From positions 99,556 through 163,555 of the forward strand of contig SUUJ01000005.1 in the NCBI GenBank assembly GCA_015062585.1: 64,000 nucleotides of DNA, in the 5' to 3' direction. The notes beneath the pieces are model-generated. The model saw nothing but the letters and a program-made list of their open reading frames with translations, did no database searches and was not told where the DNA came from. The position numbers and the translations under genes were made by a program. The DNA comes from Alphaproteobacteria bacterium (GTDB lineage: Bacteria > Pseudomonadota > Alphaproteobacteria > RF32 > CAG-239). Shown here in pieces: positions 8,857-18,538 of this stretch. The first letter of the stretch is position 1. Every line of letters begins with the position of its first letter.

Positions 8857-11583
8857 ATGATAGGTAGTATTGCCCGCAAGATTTTCGGTTCGGCTAACGA
8901 CAGATATATCAAAAAACAATATAAAACAGTTGAAAAAATCAATGCCTTAGAGCCTGAGTACAGTGCACTTAGCGATGAACAACTTTTGGCAAAGACAGCT
9001 GAATTTAAACAGCGTTTGGCTAATGGTGAGACCGAAGACGATATTTTGGTAGAGGCTTTTGCTACAGTGAGAGAGGCGGCAAAACGCACCTTGGGACAGC
9101 GTCACTATGATGTTCAGCTTATAGGCGGTATTGTTTTACACCAAGGTCAAATCGCTGAAATGAAAACCGGTGAAGGTAAAACTTTGGTGGCAACTTTGGC
9201 AGCCTATCTTAACGCCTTATCAGGCAAAGGTGTGCATATCGTTACCGTGAACGACTATTTGGCAAAACGCGATGCCGAATGGATGGGACAAGTCTATCGT
9301 TTTTTGGGTTTGACGGTTGATTATATTGTCCATGAAAAAGATGATGAACAGCGCCGTGTGGCCTATAATTCCGATATTTTGTACGGTACTAACAACGAAT
9401 TGGGTTTTGATTATTTGCGCGATAATATGAAATTTCGCCGCTCAGATATGGTACAACGCCCGTTTAACTATGCCATCGTCGATGAGGTTGACTCTATTTT
9501 GATTGATGAGGCCAGAACTCCGCTTATTATTTCGGGTGCCGCTGAAGACAGTTCGGAAAAGTATATTTTGGTTAACCAAATTATTCCTAAACTTTATGAT
9601 GTTGATTATGAAAAAGATGAAAAAGCTCGTCAGGTTACTTTGACCGAAAAAGGTATGGTCCATGTTGAAGAATTGTTGAAAAAAGTCGGACTTATTGCCG
9701 AGGGCGGATTGTATGATTTGGCAAATGTCAGTTTGGTTCACCATGTAAACCAAGCTTTGCGTGCTCACAAAATGCACACTCGTGATGTTGACTATATTGT
9801 TAAAGACGGCAAGGTAATGATTATTGATGAATTTACCGGTCGTATGATGGAAGGCAGACGCTATTCTGACGGTTTGCACCAAGCAATAGAAGCAAAAGAA
9901 GGGGTCAGAATCCAATCAGAAAATCAAACTCTTGCTTCGATTACTTTCCAAAACTATTTCCGTATTTATCCAAAACTTTCGGGTATGACCGGAACGGCAA
10001 TGACCGAAGAAGCCGAATTTAACGATATTTATAATTTGAGCTGTGTCGAAATTCCGACCAATCGTCCGGTTTTGCGTGAGGATTTGCATGACGAAATATA
10101 TCGTACCGAACGCGAAAAATTTGATGCGATTATCAAAACAATTCAGGAATGCCACGACAAAGGACAACCTGTGTTGGTGGGTACAGCCTCTATCGAAAAA
10201 TCGGAATTGGTTGCTGATTTGTTGGCTAAACATACCAAATTAAAATTTGAAGTTTTGAATGCTCGTCACCACGAACGCGAAGCTTATATCGTGGCTCAGG
10301 CCGGTACTTCGGGTGCTATTACCATTGCTACCAATATGGCCGGTCGCGGTACAGATATTCAGCTCGGCGGTAATGTGGAAATGCGTCTTAAAGAAGCCTT
10401 AAAAGGCGATGAAACCGAAGCACAAATCGAAACTTTGAGAGAAAAAATCAAACAAGAGGTCGAAGCTGATAAGCAAAAAGTTAAAGATGCCGGCGGTCTT
10501 TATATCTTGGGTACCGAGCGTCACGAAAGCCGTCGTATCGACAATCAACTGCGCGGTCGTTCCGGTCGTCAGGGTGATCCGGGAACATCTAAGTTCTTCT
10601 TATCATTAGAAGATGATTTAATGCGTATTTTCGGGTCTGAACGCATGAGTATTATGCTTCAGCGCCTCGGTTTGCCGGAAGGTGAGGCTTTGGTCCATCC
10701 GTGGATTAGTAAAGCTTTGGAAAAGGCTCAGCAAAAGGTTGAAGAACGCAACTTTGACATTCGTAAAAACTTGTTGAAATATGACAATGTTATGAATGAA
10801 CAGCGCAAGGTCATTTATGAACAACGCAAAGAATTGATGGAAGCTGAAGATGTTTCTGATACCGTTGCGGATATGTGTCATGATCAAATTCGTAATGTGG
10901 TTTATCGTAATGTGGCATATGGTTCATCGCCAAAAGACTGGAATATTGAAATATTGCAACAGGAACTTGCTCGCCTTACCGGTATTTTGTTGCCGATGGA
11001 GGGATGGCGTAAAGATGAAAATATTGATGTTGAGAGCTTTATTGACAAAATAATCGAGGTTGTTGATGAACAACAACAAAATAAAAACGCGTCTATTCCG
11101 ACCGAGATTGTTCGTGCGGTTGAAAAGTCTGTTCTGTTACAAGAATTGGATGCTTTGTGGAAAGATCATATCGCAACTTTGGAATATATGCGTCATACTA
11201 TCGTGCTTCGTGCCTATGGCCAAAAGGATCCGCTGAACGAATATAAAAAAGAAGCCTTTAATATGTTTTCGGATATGCTCAATCAATTAGGCGAAAAAGT
11301 GGCATTTATCATTATGCGTACCGTTATTCAGCAAAATTCGGCTGAGGATATGGAAGAACGTAATTCTAAACAGGCAAAAATGCAAGCAGTTCATGAAAGT
11401 CCGGTAAACTTGCTTTCGGGTAAACAAGAAAATGTCCCAACTGCCGAAAAACAAACTCCGTTTACTTATGGTAAGGAAGAGTTTGACCCAAGAAATCCCA
11501 ACACATGGGGTAAGGTTGCCCGCAATGATCTTTGCCCATGCGGAAGTGGAAAGAAGTATAAGCATTGTCACGGCCAAATATAA
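8857..11583 (+). CDS. secA: preprotein translocase ATPase SecA
   Basis: SecA is the ATPase motor that pushes unfolded preproteins through SecYEG. The 908 residues match the family length. Visible features are the Walker A motif MKTGEGKT near residue 102, the DEVD box near 208, the cross-linking domain region, the helicase motif [23 protein letters not shown], and a C-terminal zinc-binding SecB/ribosome-docking tail [13 protein letters not shown]. An AAGGA ribosome binding site precedes the ATG. It is transcribed alone from the candidate promoter at 8776. Two palindromic repeat elements follow its stop codon and probably end the transcript. Confidence 0.99.
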   Translation: MIGSIARKIFGSANDRYIKKQYKTVEKINALEPEYSALSDEQLLAKTAEFKQRLANGETEDDILVEAFATVREAAKRTLGQRHYDVQLIGGIVLHQGQIAEMKTGEGKTLVATLAAYLNALSGKGVHIVTVNDYLAKRDAEWMGQVYRFLGLTVDYIVHEKDDEQRRVAYNSDILYGTNNELGFDYLRDNMKFRRSDMVQRPFNYAIVDEVDSILIDEARTPLIISGAAEDSSEKYILVNQIIPKLYDVDYEKDEKARQVTLTEKGMVHVEELLKKVGLIAEGGLYDLANVSLVHHVNQALRAHKMHTRDVDYIVKDGKVMIIDEFTGRMMEGRRYSDGLHQAIEAKEGVRIQSENQTLASITFQNYFRIYPKLSGMTGTAMTEEAEFNDIYNLSCVEIPTNRPVLREDLHDEIYRTEREKFDAIIKTIQECHDKGQPVLVGTASIEKSELVADLLAKHTKLKFEVLNARHHEREAYIVAQAGTSGAITIATNMAGRGTDIQLGGNVEMRLKEALKGDETEAQIETLREKIKQEVEADKQKVKDAGGLYILGTERHESRRIDNQLRGRSGRQGDPGTSKFFLSLEDDLMRIFGSERMSIMLQRLGLPEGEALVHPWISKALEKAQQKVEERNFDIRKNLLKYDNVMNEQRKVIYEQRKELMEAEDVSDTVADMCHDQIRNVVYRNVAYGSSPKDWNIEILQQELARLTGILLPMEGWRKDENIDVESFIDKIIEVVDEQQQNKNASIPTEIVRAVEKSVLLQELDALWKDHIATLEYMRHTIVLRAYGQKDPLNEYKKEAFNMFSDMLNQLGEKVAFIIMRTVIQQNSAEDMEERNSKQAKMQAVHESPVNLLSGKQENVPTAEKQTPFTYGKEEFDPRNPNTWGKVARNDLCPCGSGKKYKHCHGQI

Positions 11584-11587
11584 GGTT

Positions 11588-11710
11588 AAAGGTTGTATAA
11601 CGGGCTACTAATACAGAATTTGGAAAATATTTTGTTCGGTCACGTACTATTTTGTACGCTCACTCGCAAAATTTTTCAATTCTTATTATTAGCCTCGTTC
11701 TCCAACCTTT
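11588..11710. repeat. palindromic repeat element, class I copy 1
   Basis: This 123-nt imperfect palindrome begins 4 nt after the secA stop. Its terminal arms are AAAGGTTG and CAACCTTT. The next arms (TATAACGGGCTACTAATA and TATTATTAGCCTCGTTCTC) pair, as do GAATTTGGAAAATATTTTG and CAAAATTTTTCAATTC; the apex carries CACGTAC and GTACGCTCAC. The same layout recurs at 45380-45502 with compensated base changes. The final CAACC followed by seven Ts would serve as the secA terminator. Confidence 0.85.
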
Positions 11711-11714
11711 TTTT

Positions 11715-11837
11715 ACTCTTATTACGGCTCATCTAAAGCAATTTTACTTCAGCAGTCAAAAATTCACGTAGGTCTATCTACGGCTCAAAATTTTTGCCTC
11801 TCCTAGAAATCACTTTATCTGAACTATTCTCCGAGTT
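11715..11837. repeat. palindromic repeat element, class II copy 1
   Basis: This element abuts the class I copy after secA. It shares long stretches with the element at 47979-48103: CTCATCTA-AGCAATTTTAC, AAAAATTCACGTAG, AAAATTTTT, CTAGAAAT-ACT, and CTATTCTCCGA near the end. The outer arms are short (ACTC/GAGT) and more decayed. From 11833 the 3' arm GAGTTTTT is followed by AAAAACTCGTAATC, which looks like the first bases of another copy. The remaining 11852-11970 is AT-rich and holds nothing else recognised apart from the next gene's 5' region. Confidence 0.75.
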
Positions 11838-11970
11838 TTTCATAAAAACTCGTAATCATATTTATTTTGTCTAACTTTTTTATTTTTAAAAGTTACATAA
11901 TTTTAACAATTTCGATATTATATTAGTTCATTAGAGATGCTGTATAATTGTTATAAGGATTGAAAATAAG

Positions 11971-12978
11971 ATGTCATTTCAAGCAAAAAGAGTTGTAAAG
12001 AAAGTTATATCTTGGGCAGGATTATTCTTTTTTGCTGTTGCTGCATATATGCTTTATAATCAACTTTCAAAGTATAGTATTGCTGATATTAAAAATGCAG
12101 TATTTTCTATACCAGCAAAAAATTTGTGGTTAGCTTGCGGTGCTTCATTCTTAGGCTATGTTGCTTTGTCATCCTATGACTATTTGGCATTGCGTTATAT
12201 CGGACGAAAGCTGGCTGCGTGGAAATGGATTTTTGCCGGAATTATCGGTTTTTCGGTAAGTAATAATGCCGGACACGCAATTGTTTCGGGTGGAACTATT
12301 CGCTATCGTTTATATACTCGTTGGAGATTTAGAGGAACGGAAATTGTCAGGATGGTTACTTTTTCCGGATTTACTTATTTGATAGCTTGTTTCTTTTTGA
12401 TTATCGTGGGGTACTTCATTACTCCTAATCATGCTTTTGGAGCCGGTTCGGTTTCTAAATTAACGACTGAAATTACTACTTTGTTGTCGTTTGTGGGTTT
12501 GTTGGGGTATTTCGGTTTAAGTATTTGGTATAAAAAACCTTTGCGAATTAAAGATATCGAGTTAGATATGCCGAGATTTAAAATGGCTTTGGCTCAAATG
12601 ATTATCGGTGCCGCTGATATCATAATGGATTCGTTTGTTTTGTACTTTTCGCTTATTCCGTTTGTAGAGATACCATTTGAAACATTTATGGGCGTATTTA
12701 TTATTGCCAAGGTTTTAGGTGTATTCAGCCAAGTGCCCGGAGGTTTGGGTGTGTTTGAGGGGTTGTTCATGTATATAATACCGGGAGAGCACAATCAGGC
12801 TATGTTATTCGGTGCTTTGTTGGCTTATCGTATAATGTATTATTTACTGCCATTAGTCTTTTCAGCTGTTGTTTTATTCAGCTATGAGGGATATTTAAAA
12901 TATGTTAAAAGACAAAAACTTGAAAAAATAAAATTATTCAGATTGCAAGAAGTTGCAGCTCAAGAAAAAGCGGGATAA
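11971..12978 (+). CDS. lysylphosphatidylglycerol synthase TM-region (UPF0104/YbhN-like) membrane protein
   Basis: This 335-residue inner-membrane protein has about seven or eight hydrophobic segments. It carries the family hallmarks: SNNAGHAIVSGGTIRYRLY in the first half and FSQVPGGLGVFEGLF in the second. The fold corresponds to the N-terminal membrane domain of MprF, but there is no lysyl-transferase domain, so lipid aminoacylation is not expected. Flipping or transport of a lipid or isoprenoid is the usual inference for stand-alone members. AAGGATTGAAAATAAG ahead of the ATG provides a weak ribosome binding site. It is a single gene, bounded by the repeat elements upstream and a terminator overlapping its stop codon. 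Confidence 0.88.
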   Translation: MSFQAKRVVKKVISWAGLFFFAVAAYMLYNQLSKYSIADIKNAVFSIPAKNLWLACGASFLGYVALSSYDYLALRYIGRKLAAWKWIFAGIIGFSVSNNAGHAIVSGGTIRYRLYTRWRFRGTEIVRMVTFSGFTYLIACFFLIIVGYFITPNHAFGAGSVSKLTTEITTLLSFVGLLGYFGLSIWYKKPLRIKDIELDMPRFKMALAQMIIGAADIIMDSFVLYFSLIPFVEIPFETFMGVFIIAKVLGVFSQVPGGLGVFEGLFMYIIPGEHNQAMLFGALLAYRIMYYLLPLVFSAVVLFSYEGYLKYVKRQKLEKIKLFRLQEVAAQEKAG

Positions 12979-12993
12979 AATTCCCGCTTTTTC
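12966..12993 (+). terminator. intrinsic terminator overlapping the stop codon
   Basis: AAAAGCGGGA and TCCCGCTTTTT pair around a 4-5 nt loop; the stop codon of the upstream gene lies in the loop side of the stem. Confidence 0.88.
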
Positions 12994-13071
12994 TTTATAG
13001 TTGCATCTATATTTCAGTTGTGTTATTAAATGTTTTATAAATTAAAATTTTTATATTAACATTAATTTTTT

Positions 13072-13608
13072 ATGATTATGGATAATGAGTTTTGGCAAGT
13101 AAAATCTATGGAAGATTTTACCAATCAGGAATGGGAGCAAATTTGTCTAAGGTGTGGCAAATGCTGCGCAGTAAAAACTATGGATGCAAGCAAGGTATAC
13201 TTTTATAATCGTCTTTGTGGCGGTTTTGATCTTGAGAGCGGATTATGTAAACGATATGATACTCGTCTTTGTGATGATTGTCTGAAAGTTGATATGGAAG
13301 TTCTTGCTAAGCATCCGGAATTGTTACCTGAAACTTGTGCTTATCGGGTGCTTAAAGAAAAAGGCAAATTACCTGAATACCATCCTCTTATAACCGGTGA
13401 TGCCGAATCCGTGAAAAAAGCAAATCAAACTGTTTTGGATTGGAAAGGTGTTCATACAATTGAAAATTTGGAATTGACCGTGGCGTCAGTTCTTGACAAG
13501 GCCAATAAAGGCAATTGGACATCCGAACAATTTGAAGATGCTGTTCATGAAGCTGTTAAGCCATTTAATCTTGTGATTGTAGAGGCTTATCAAAAAAATG
13601 GTTCGTAA
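13072..13608 (+). CDS. YcgN-family cysteine-cluster protein (UPF0260)
   Basis: The protein has the N-terminal family pattern FWQVKSMEDFTNQEWEQIC followed by RCGKCC, then further cysteines in LCGGFD, GLCKRY, TRLCDDC and PETCAYR. This matches the YcgN/UPF0260 group, whose cysteines probably bind a metal or iron-sulfur cluster; the molecular role is not established. The C-terminal half (from about residue 125) extends beyond the core. An in-frame ATG at 13078 (MDNEFWQV) may be the true start; neither ATG has a Shine-Dalgarno sequence. A shared terminator separates it from the converging lipoprotein gene. Confidence 0.88.
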   Translation: MIMDNEFWQVKSMEDFTNQEWEQICLRCGKCCAVKTMDASKVYFYNRLCGGFDLESGLCKRYDTRLCDDCLKVDMEVLAKHPELLPETCAYRVLKEKGKLPEYHPLITGDAESVKKANQTVLDWKGVHTIENLELTVASVLDKANKGNWTSEQFEDAVHEAVKPFNLVIVEAYQKNGS

Positions 13609-13636
13609 CAATTTTGTTTACGAACCATTTTTTTTT
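13592..13636. terminator. bidirectional terminator between converging genes
   Basis: AAAAAAATGGTTCGTAAC pairs with GTTTACGAACCATTTTTTTT. It overlaps the stop codons of both flanking genes. Confidence 0.88.
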
Positions 13637-14828
13637 AGAAAGGACTGCTTACATTAGGAGTTATAGGTGCTGCAACCTTATTCGGTTCTTCCGGTTTGGG
13701 TGTCGCAACTATATTGTTCTCCGGTGCAACTGCTTGAGGAGTAGTTGCCGGTGCTGAAGTTTGTGTTGCTACACTTTCGGCTACCGGTTTTTTAGGAGAA
13801 CGATCTATACCTAAGTATTTTTCAACGGCTTTTTTCTCTGCCTGTCTTTCTCTTTCGGTAATCAAATTCAAATCATACAAAATTTCTAATCTGCGCAAGT
13901 CATCGGCAGCATCTAAGATATTCTTGGATGGAGCTTTGTTTTTAATACGATGGCGAGGAGCCGGTGACATCAAAGCTTCGATAATAACATCTCTTTCGGC
14001 AGAAAATTCGCGTGGAGTAATTGTTCTGGTTTCAACACCTTCTTTTAATACTTCTAATCTTTCGATAATCAAATCCGGCGATGGAGTAGGAGCATCAATT
14101 CCGACACCGGGTGCTTTGTTGGTTAAAGGAAGCAGACCGCCGATATTGGCAGAACGACGAGATAAAAATTCGTCTTTAGTGATAAAATCTTTTTCTGCTA
14201 ATTCGCGCAAGATTAAGAATCTGGAAACAATATTTCGTTCTGCCGGTGAGAAAATGTCATCAAGAGAAGTAGTTTTAGCTTCTTTTGATTCAACAGTTTC
14301 TTTATTCAGGGCATTAACAATTGTTCTTTTGGAAATTTCTTCGCTGGCATCATCACTGATGGAAAAATGTTTGACACCATCACGATCTTCAATAGTAAGG
14401 TTGCTTTGCGCGATGGTAATAGCACGCAAGTTGTTTTTGGCAATTTCTTTTAATTTTTGCGGTTGGCCGTTAGATGAACCCAAAACAGAAGTTTCATTTC
14501 CATCAATGATGATTAAATCTTCATAATATTGGCGGGCGCGATTATAACGACCCAATTTTTCGGCTGCCAAAGCGCCGACTAAGAGGGCTTGTTGATTGCG
14601 CGGATTGTCTTTAAGCGCTTCGGTAGTATATATCAAAGTTTTTTCAAAATTGCCGTTTGAATAAGCTAATGTTGCTTTGTCGGCATAACTTTGACCGTCT
14701 TTTTCAAACAATTGTACAAACCAATTAGACTCCTGAGGTGTATCTTTTTTATCGATAACCGCACAGGCGCTTAACATCCCAAAAGCCGTTGCAGATAATA
14801 AGATTTTGCTAAAATTGCGAGAAAACAT
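13635..14828 (-). CDS. putative outer-membrane or periplasmic lipoprotein with TPR-like N-terminal region
   Basis: A lipoprotein signal ends in the lipobox LSAC (Cys22). Residues about 50-130 resemble a tetratricopeptide pair (ALKDNPRNQQALLVGALAAE, KLGRYNRARQYYEDL). The middle contains helical segments with the paired pattern FL-RELAEKDFITKDEFLSRR and LYDLNLITERERQAEKK, and the last 60 residues are Pro/Thr/Ala/Val-rich and probably disordered. The ATG at 14828 was chosen because GGGAG sits 10 nt upstream; the ATG at 14837 lies too close to it. I do not recognise a named family. The TPR and anchor suggest a scaffold in an envelope complex. Confidence 0.8.
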   Translation of the reverse strand: MFSRNFSKILLSATAFGMLSACAVIDKKDTPQESNWFVQLFEKDGQSYADKATLAYSNGNFEKTLIYTTEALKDNPRNQQALLVGALAAEKLGRYNRARQYYEDLIIIDGNETSVLGSSNGQPQKLKEIAKNNLRAITIAQSNLTIEDRDGVKHFSISDDASEEISKRTIVNALNKETVESKEAKTTSLDDIFSPAERNIVSRFLILRELAEKDFITKDEFLSRRSANIGGLLPLTNKAPGVGIDAPTPSPDLIIERLEVLKEGVETRTITPREFSAERDVIIEALMSPAPRHRIKNKAPSKNILDAADDLRRLEILYDLNLITERERQAEKKAVEKYLGIDRSPKKPVAESVATQTSAPATTPQAVAPENNIVATPKPEEPNKVAAPITPNVSSPF

Positions 14829-14926
14829 TAAATACATACTCCCGATATTAAAATTTCACATTTGCCACCATAATATAAAATATTAAATTATATTACAATA
14901 TTTTTGTTTGCATTGTGAATTTATGC

Positions 14927-14954
14927 TTGATTTAAAAAATTTATACGCTAGTAT
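14927..14954 (+). promoter_or_regulatory. candidate promoter of tRNA-Leu
   Basis: TTGATT, a 16-nt spacer and TAGTAT lie 35-60 nt before the tRNA gene. Confidence 0.45.
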
Positions 14955-14988
14955 TTGCCGTATTAAAAGGCTTTTTGTAAACTAAAAA

Positions 14989-15073
14989 GCGGGTGTGGCG
15001 GAACTGGTAGACGCGCCAGACTTAGGATCTGGTTCCGTGAGGAGTGGGGGTTCAAGTCCCTTCACCCGCACCA
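14989..15073 (+). tRNA. tRNA-Leu, anticodon TAG
   Basis: The 85-nt gene has a 7-bp acceptor stem (GCGGGTG/CACCCGC), discriminator A and encoded CCA. The anticodon arm is CCAGACTTAGGATCTGG with anticodon TAG, a class II long variable arm is present, and the T arm contains GTTCAAGTC. It lies 50 nt upstream of tig and may be co-transcribed with it, since no terminator separates them. Confidence 0.96.
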
Positions 15074-15123
15074 TCTTTTAGCCAAAGGTGGTCGAATAAA
15101 AATATTTTAAGAAAGTGAAGTTA

Positions 15124-16470
15124 ATGAAGATTACCGAATTGAAATCAGAAGGCTTGAACAAGTCTTATAAGGTTGTTATCGAAAATAAAGAATTTGTCAA
15201 AGAGATTGATGCCAAATTGGCAAAATTGGCAAAGCAAGTCAAAATTCAAGGTTTTAGAGCCGGAAAAGCCCCATTGTCTATGATTAAGAAAAAATATCAA
15301 GGCGAAGCTATGAGTGAAGCTTTGGATGAAGCTATCCGTAACGGTTCTAACAAAGTTATGACTGATAATAAATTGCGTCCTGCTACTCAGCCGGCTATTA
15401 AAATTGTTGCTTTCGGCGAAGATAAGGATGTTGAATTTGATATGGATGTTGAAGTTTTGCCGGAAATCAAACTTGGCGATTTCTCTAAAATTACTTTGAC
15501 CAAATATACTGCAGATGTTCCGGCTGAAGAAGTTGACAAAGCCGTTTCTTACTTGGCAAACGCCAGAAAAGAAACAACAGTTGTTGATGGTAAAAAGGCT
15601 CAAAAGGGCGATACCGTGATGATTGATTTTGTCGGTTCGGTTGACGGCGTTGAATTTAACGGCGGTAAGGGCGATAATTATCCTTTGGAACTCGGTTCCG
15701 GTTCGTTTATCCCGGGATTTGAAGATCAATTAATCGGTGCTAAAGCCGGCGATAAGGTTGATGTTAAGGTTAAGTTCCCTGAGAATTATCATGCAAAAGA
15801 TTTGGCCGGTAAAGATTCTGTTTTTGCCGTAACCGTTAAGGAAGTACGCGAACCGAAAGCCGTTGAAATAAATGATGAATTAGCAAAGTCTTTGGGCGCT
15901 GAAAGTTTGGATAAGTTAAAAGAAACTTTGTCTTCACGAATCAAGGCTGATTACGAAAATGCTTCGCGTATGAAGTTAAAACGCCATTTGTTAGACGCTT
16001 TGGATAAAGAATATAAATTTGATGTTCCGAATTCTTTGGTTGATGCTGAATACAAAGCCATTGTTGAACAATATGAACAAGCTAAAAAGTATAATCAGCT
16101 CGATGAAGAAGAAAAAAGCAAAAAAGAAAAAGATTTGCTTAAGGAATATAAAGATATCGCTGTCAGAAGAGTTAAACTCGGTTTGTTGCTTTCTGAAGTA
16201 GGTCAAGATGCTAAAGTTACCATTAAGCCTGAAGATATTAACGCCGCAATTATGAATGAAGCTAAAAAATATCCGGGTCAAGAACAGATGGTTTTGAATT
16301 ATTACTTGAAGAATAAACAAGCTGTTGAGGCTTTGAAAGCTCCGATTTTTGAAGAAAAAATCATTGATCATGTTATTTCAATAGTTAAACTTGATGAAAA
16401 GAAAGTTTCGGTTGAAGAATTGTACAAGTTTGATGAGGATAAAAAATCTTCTAAGAAAAAATCGGCTTAA
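15124..16470 (+). CDS. tig: trigger factor, ribosome-associated chaperone
   Basis: Trigger factor binds near the ribosomal exit tunnel and shields nascent chains. The N-terminal ribosome-binding signature GFRAGKAPLSMIKKKY is near residue 44, an FKBP-type PPIase domain spans about 155-245 (GDTVMIDFVG, ELGSGSFIPGFEDQLIG), and a helical C-terminal chaperone domain follows. The length (449) is typical. ATG 15124 (MKITELKSEG) is preferred over an upstream GTG because it matches the family start. It heads the conserved tig-clpP-clpX order, though a terminator separates tig from clpP. Confidence 0.97.
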   Translation: MKITELKSEGLNKSYKVVIENKEFVKEIDAKLAKLAKQVKIQGFRAGKAPLSMIKKKYQGEAMSEALDEAIRNGSNKVMTDNKLRPATQPAIKIVAFGEDKDVEFDMDVEVLPEIKLGDFSKITLTKYTADVPAEEVDKAVSYLANARKETTVVDGKKAQKGDTVMIDFVGSVDGVEFNGGKGDNYPLELGSGSFIPGFEDQLIGAKAGDKVDVKVKFPENYHAKDLAGKDSVFAVTVKEVREPKAVEINDELAKSLGAESLDKLKETLSSRIKADYENASRMKLKRHLLDALDKEYKFDVPNSLVDAEYKAIVEQYEQAKKYNQLDEEEKSKKEKDLLKEYKDIAVRRVKLGLLLSEVGQDAKVTIKPEDINAAIMNEAKKYPGQEQMVLNYYLKNKQAVEALKAPIFEEKIIDHVISIVKLDEKKVSVEELYKFDEDKKSSKKKSA

Positions 16471-16491
16471 TATTATGCTTTGATTATAAAG

Positions 16492-16528
16492 AAAGTTCCT
16501 CAGCAAATTGTTTGAGGAACTTTTTTTT
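16492..16528 (+). terminator. tig terminator
   Basis: AAAGTTCCTCA and TGAGGAACTTTTTTTT form an 11-bp stem with a 10-nt loop and a T run. Confidence 0.9.
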
Positions 16529-16621
16529 ATAAAACAGCTTTTTCTTAATAATTTATTGATTATATTATGATATGTGAAAATAAGATTAGTGGCTTTATTT
16601 TTTTAGAAAAGGTAAACAGAA

Positions 16622-17236
16622 ATGATGAGTGAAATCAAAGACAGCTTAGTTCCCATGGTGATTGAACAGACATCGAGAGGTGAACGTTCATTCGATATTT
16701 TTTCCAGATTGTTAAAGGAAAGAATTATATTTTTAACCGGCGAAGTTAATGACGAAGTTTCGGCTTTGGTTTGCGCTCAGTTATTGTTTTTAGAGGCTGA
16801 AGATCCTAAAAAAGATATTTTCCTTTATATAAATTCACCGGGTGGTGTGGTTACTTCGGGTATGGCAATGTATGATACAATGCAATATATTTCTTGTGAT
16901 GTTAACACACTTTGTATCGGTCAGGCTTGTTCTATGGGCTCATTATTATTGGCCGGTGGCGCCAAGGGAAAAAGATTTGCTCTTCCTAATGCGCGAATTA
17001 TGATTCACCAACCGTCAGGCGGATTTAGAGGTCAGGCAACAGATATCGAAATTCATGCTAAAGAAATTTTGGATATGAAAAAGCGTTTGAATCAAATATA
17101 TGCTCATCATACCGGTAAAAAATTGGATGTTATTGAAAAAGCTATGGAACGCGATAACTTTATGACACCTCAAGAGGCTAAAAAATTCGGACTTATTGAT
17201 CATATTGTTACATCTCGTGAAGAGTTAAGTAAATAA
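16622..17236 (+). CDS. clpP: ATP-dependent Clp protease proteolytic subunit
   Basis: ClpP forms the 14-mer serine-protease chamber of ClpXP and ClpAP. The catalytic triad is intact: Ser104 in GQACSMGS, His129 in MIHQPSGG and Asp178 in MERDNF, with the same spacing as S97/H122/D171 of the E. coli enzyme. The 204-residue length is typical and implies a short propeptide. AAGG precedes the ATG. clpX follows 11 nt downstream, so the two form an operon. Confidence 0.98.
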   Translation: MMSEIKDSLVPMVIEQTSRGERSFDIFSRLLKERIIFLTGEVNDEVSALVCAQLLFLEAEDPKKDIFLYINSPGGVVTSGMAMYDTMQYISCDVNTLCIGQACSMGSLLLAGGAKGKRFALPNARIMIHQPSGGFRGQATDIEIHAKEILDMKKRLNQIYAHHTGKKLDVIEKAMERDNFMTPQEAKKFGLIDHIVTSREELSK

Positions 17237-17247
17237 GGATTAAAAAA

Positions 17248-18495
17248 ATGACAGATTCAAAAGAAAAATTACATTGTTCGTTTTGCGGTAAAAGCCAAGA
17301 TGAAGTAAAAAAATTGGTGGCAGGGCGCGGTGTATACATTTGCGATGAATGTATAGAGGTTTGTATCAGTATTGTTTCTGATGAAATCAAAGAGATGGAA
17401 AAAGCTGAAGGTAAAATGACTTTCGAAACCTTGCCTTCTCCGTCAAAAATCAAAGAATTTTTAGACCAATATGTTATAGGACAAGACAGAGCTAAAAAGG
17501 TTTTGGCCGTGGCTGTTTATAATCATTATAAGCGTCTTAATTCAAAAAAGAAAAATGCTGATGTGGATATTTCAAAGTCTAATGTCATTTTAATCGGCTC
17601 TACCGGTTGCGGCAAAACTTTGTTGGCACAAACTTTGGCTAAGATTTTAGATGTTCCGTTTGCTATTGCGGATGCTACCACTTTGACCGAAGCCGGTTAT
17701 GTGGGTGAAGATGTTGAAAATATTATCTTAAAATTGGTGCAAAATGCCAATTATGATATTGAAAAAGCTCAACGCGGTATTGTTTATATTGATGAAATTG
17801 ACAAGATTACCCGTAAATCTGACAGTGCTTCGATTACTCGTGATGTATCCGGTGAAGGTGTGCAACAAGCTTTGCTTAAAATTATTGAAGGTACGGTTGC
17901 CAATGTTCCGCCTCAAGGTGGAAGAAAACATCCGCAACAAGAATTTTTGCATGTTGATACTACAAATATTTTGTTTATTTGCGGTGGTGCTTTTGCCGGT
18001 TTGGAAAAAATTGTCGGTAGAAGAGGTAAAGAAACATCAATCGGTTTTGGTGCTAAAGTTGCAACCAAGGAAGAAAGAAATGTCGGTGAAATTATCAAAG
18101 ATGTTCAACCTGAAGATTTGTTGAAATACGGTATGATTCCGGAGTTTGTCGGACGCTTGCCGATTATTACGACTTTGGAAGATTTGAATGAAGATACTTT
18201 GATTAAGGTTTTGACCGAGCCGAAGAATGCTTTGGTAAAACAATATGATATGATGTTTGATATGGAAAATGTTAAACTTACTTTTACTAAAGAGGCTTTG
18301 CGTGCGATTGCCAAAAAAGCTATTGAGCGTAAGACGGGAGCCCGAGGATTGCGCGCGATTATGGAAGAAATATTGCTTGATTTGATGTATGAAATTCCGG
18401 ATCAAACTGATGTGGCTGAGATTGTTATTGATGACAAGGTTGTTAATGATGGCAAAGCCCCTAAATATGTTCATACGAAGAAAAAAGCTGTATAG
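17248..18495 (+). CDS. clpX: ClpX unfoldase, AAA+ ATPase subunit
   Basis: ClpX recognises and unfolds substrates and feeds them to ClpP. It has the N-terminal four-cysteine zinc domain (CSFCGKS...YICDECI), Walker A GSTGCGKT near residue 115, Walker B YIDEIDK, the sensor region and the C-terminal AAA+ lid ([18 protein letters not shown]). The 415-residue length fits. AGGA lies 8 nt before the ATG. In Alphaproteobacteria ClpXP drives cell-cycle proteolysis, which is consistent with gcrA being present. Confidence 0.98.
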   Translation: MTDSKEKLHCSFCGKSQDEVKKLVAGRGVYICDECIEVCISIVSDEIKEMEKAEGKMTFETLPSPSKIKEFLDQYVIGQDRAKKVLAVAVYNHYKRLNSKKKNADVDISKSNVILIGSTGCGKTLLAQTLAKILDVPFAIADATTLTEAGYVGEDVENIILKLVQNANYDIEKAQRGIVYIDEIDKITRKSDSASITRDVSGEGVQQALLKIIEGTVANVPPQGGRKHPQQEFLHVDTTNILFICGGAFAGLEKIVGRRGKETSIGFGAKVATKEERNVGEIIKDVQPEDLLKYGMIPEFVGRLPIITTLEDLNEDTLIKVLTEPKNALVKQYDMMFDMENVKLTFTKEALRAIAKKAIERKTGARGLRAIMEEILLDLMYEIPDQTDVAEIVIDDKVVNDGKAPKYVHTKKKAV

Positions 18496-18506
18496 TATGT
18501 TGTGAT

Positions 18507-18537
18507 AAAAAGGCTGAATGTAAATTCAGCCTTTTTT
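18507..18537. terminator. bidirectional terminator between clpX and the TPR lipoprotein gene
   Basis: AAAAAGGCTGAAT and ATTCAGCCTTTTTTG form a perfect stem with a 4-nt loop, with A and T tracts on either side. Confidence 0.9.
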
Positions 18538-18538
18538 G

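Noticed and set aside
9442..9915. Long antisense open frames inside secA, the flotillin-like gene, prfC and other genes
   Set aside because: They are shadows on the opposite strand of strongly supported coding regions, without ribosome binding sites or family similarity.
11588..11837. Insertion-sequence remnants or a CRISPR array as the explanation for the palindromes
   Set aside because: There is no transposase frame and no regular repeat-spacer pattern; the elements are single self-complementary units.
14989..15073. tRNA-Leu as an attachment site for an integrated element
   Set aside because: No partial copy of the tRNA 3' end was noticed downstream, and core genes follow directly.
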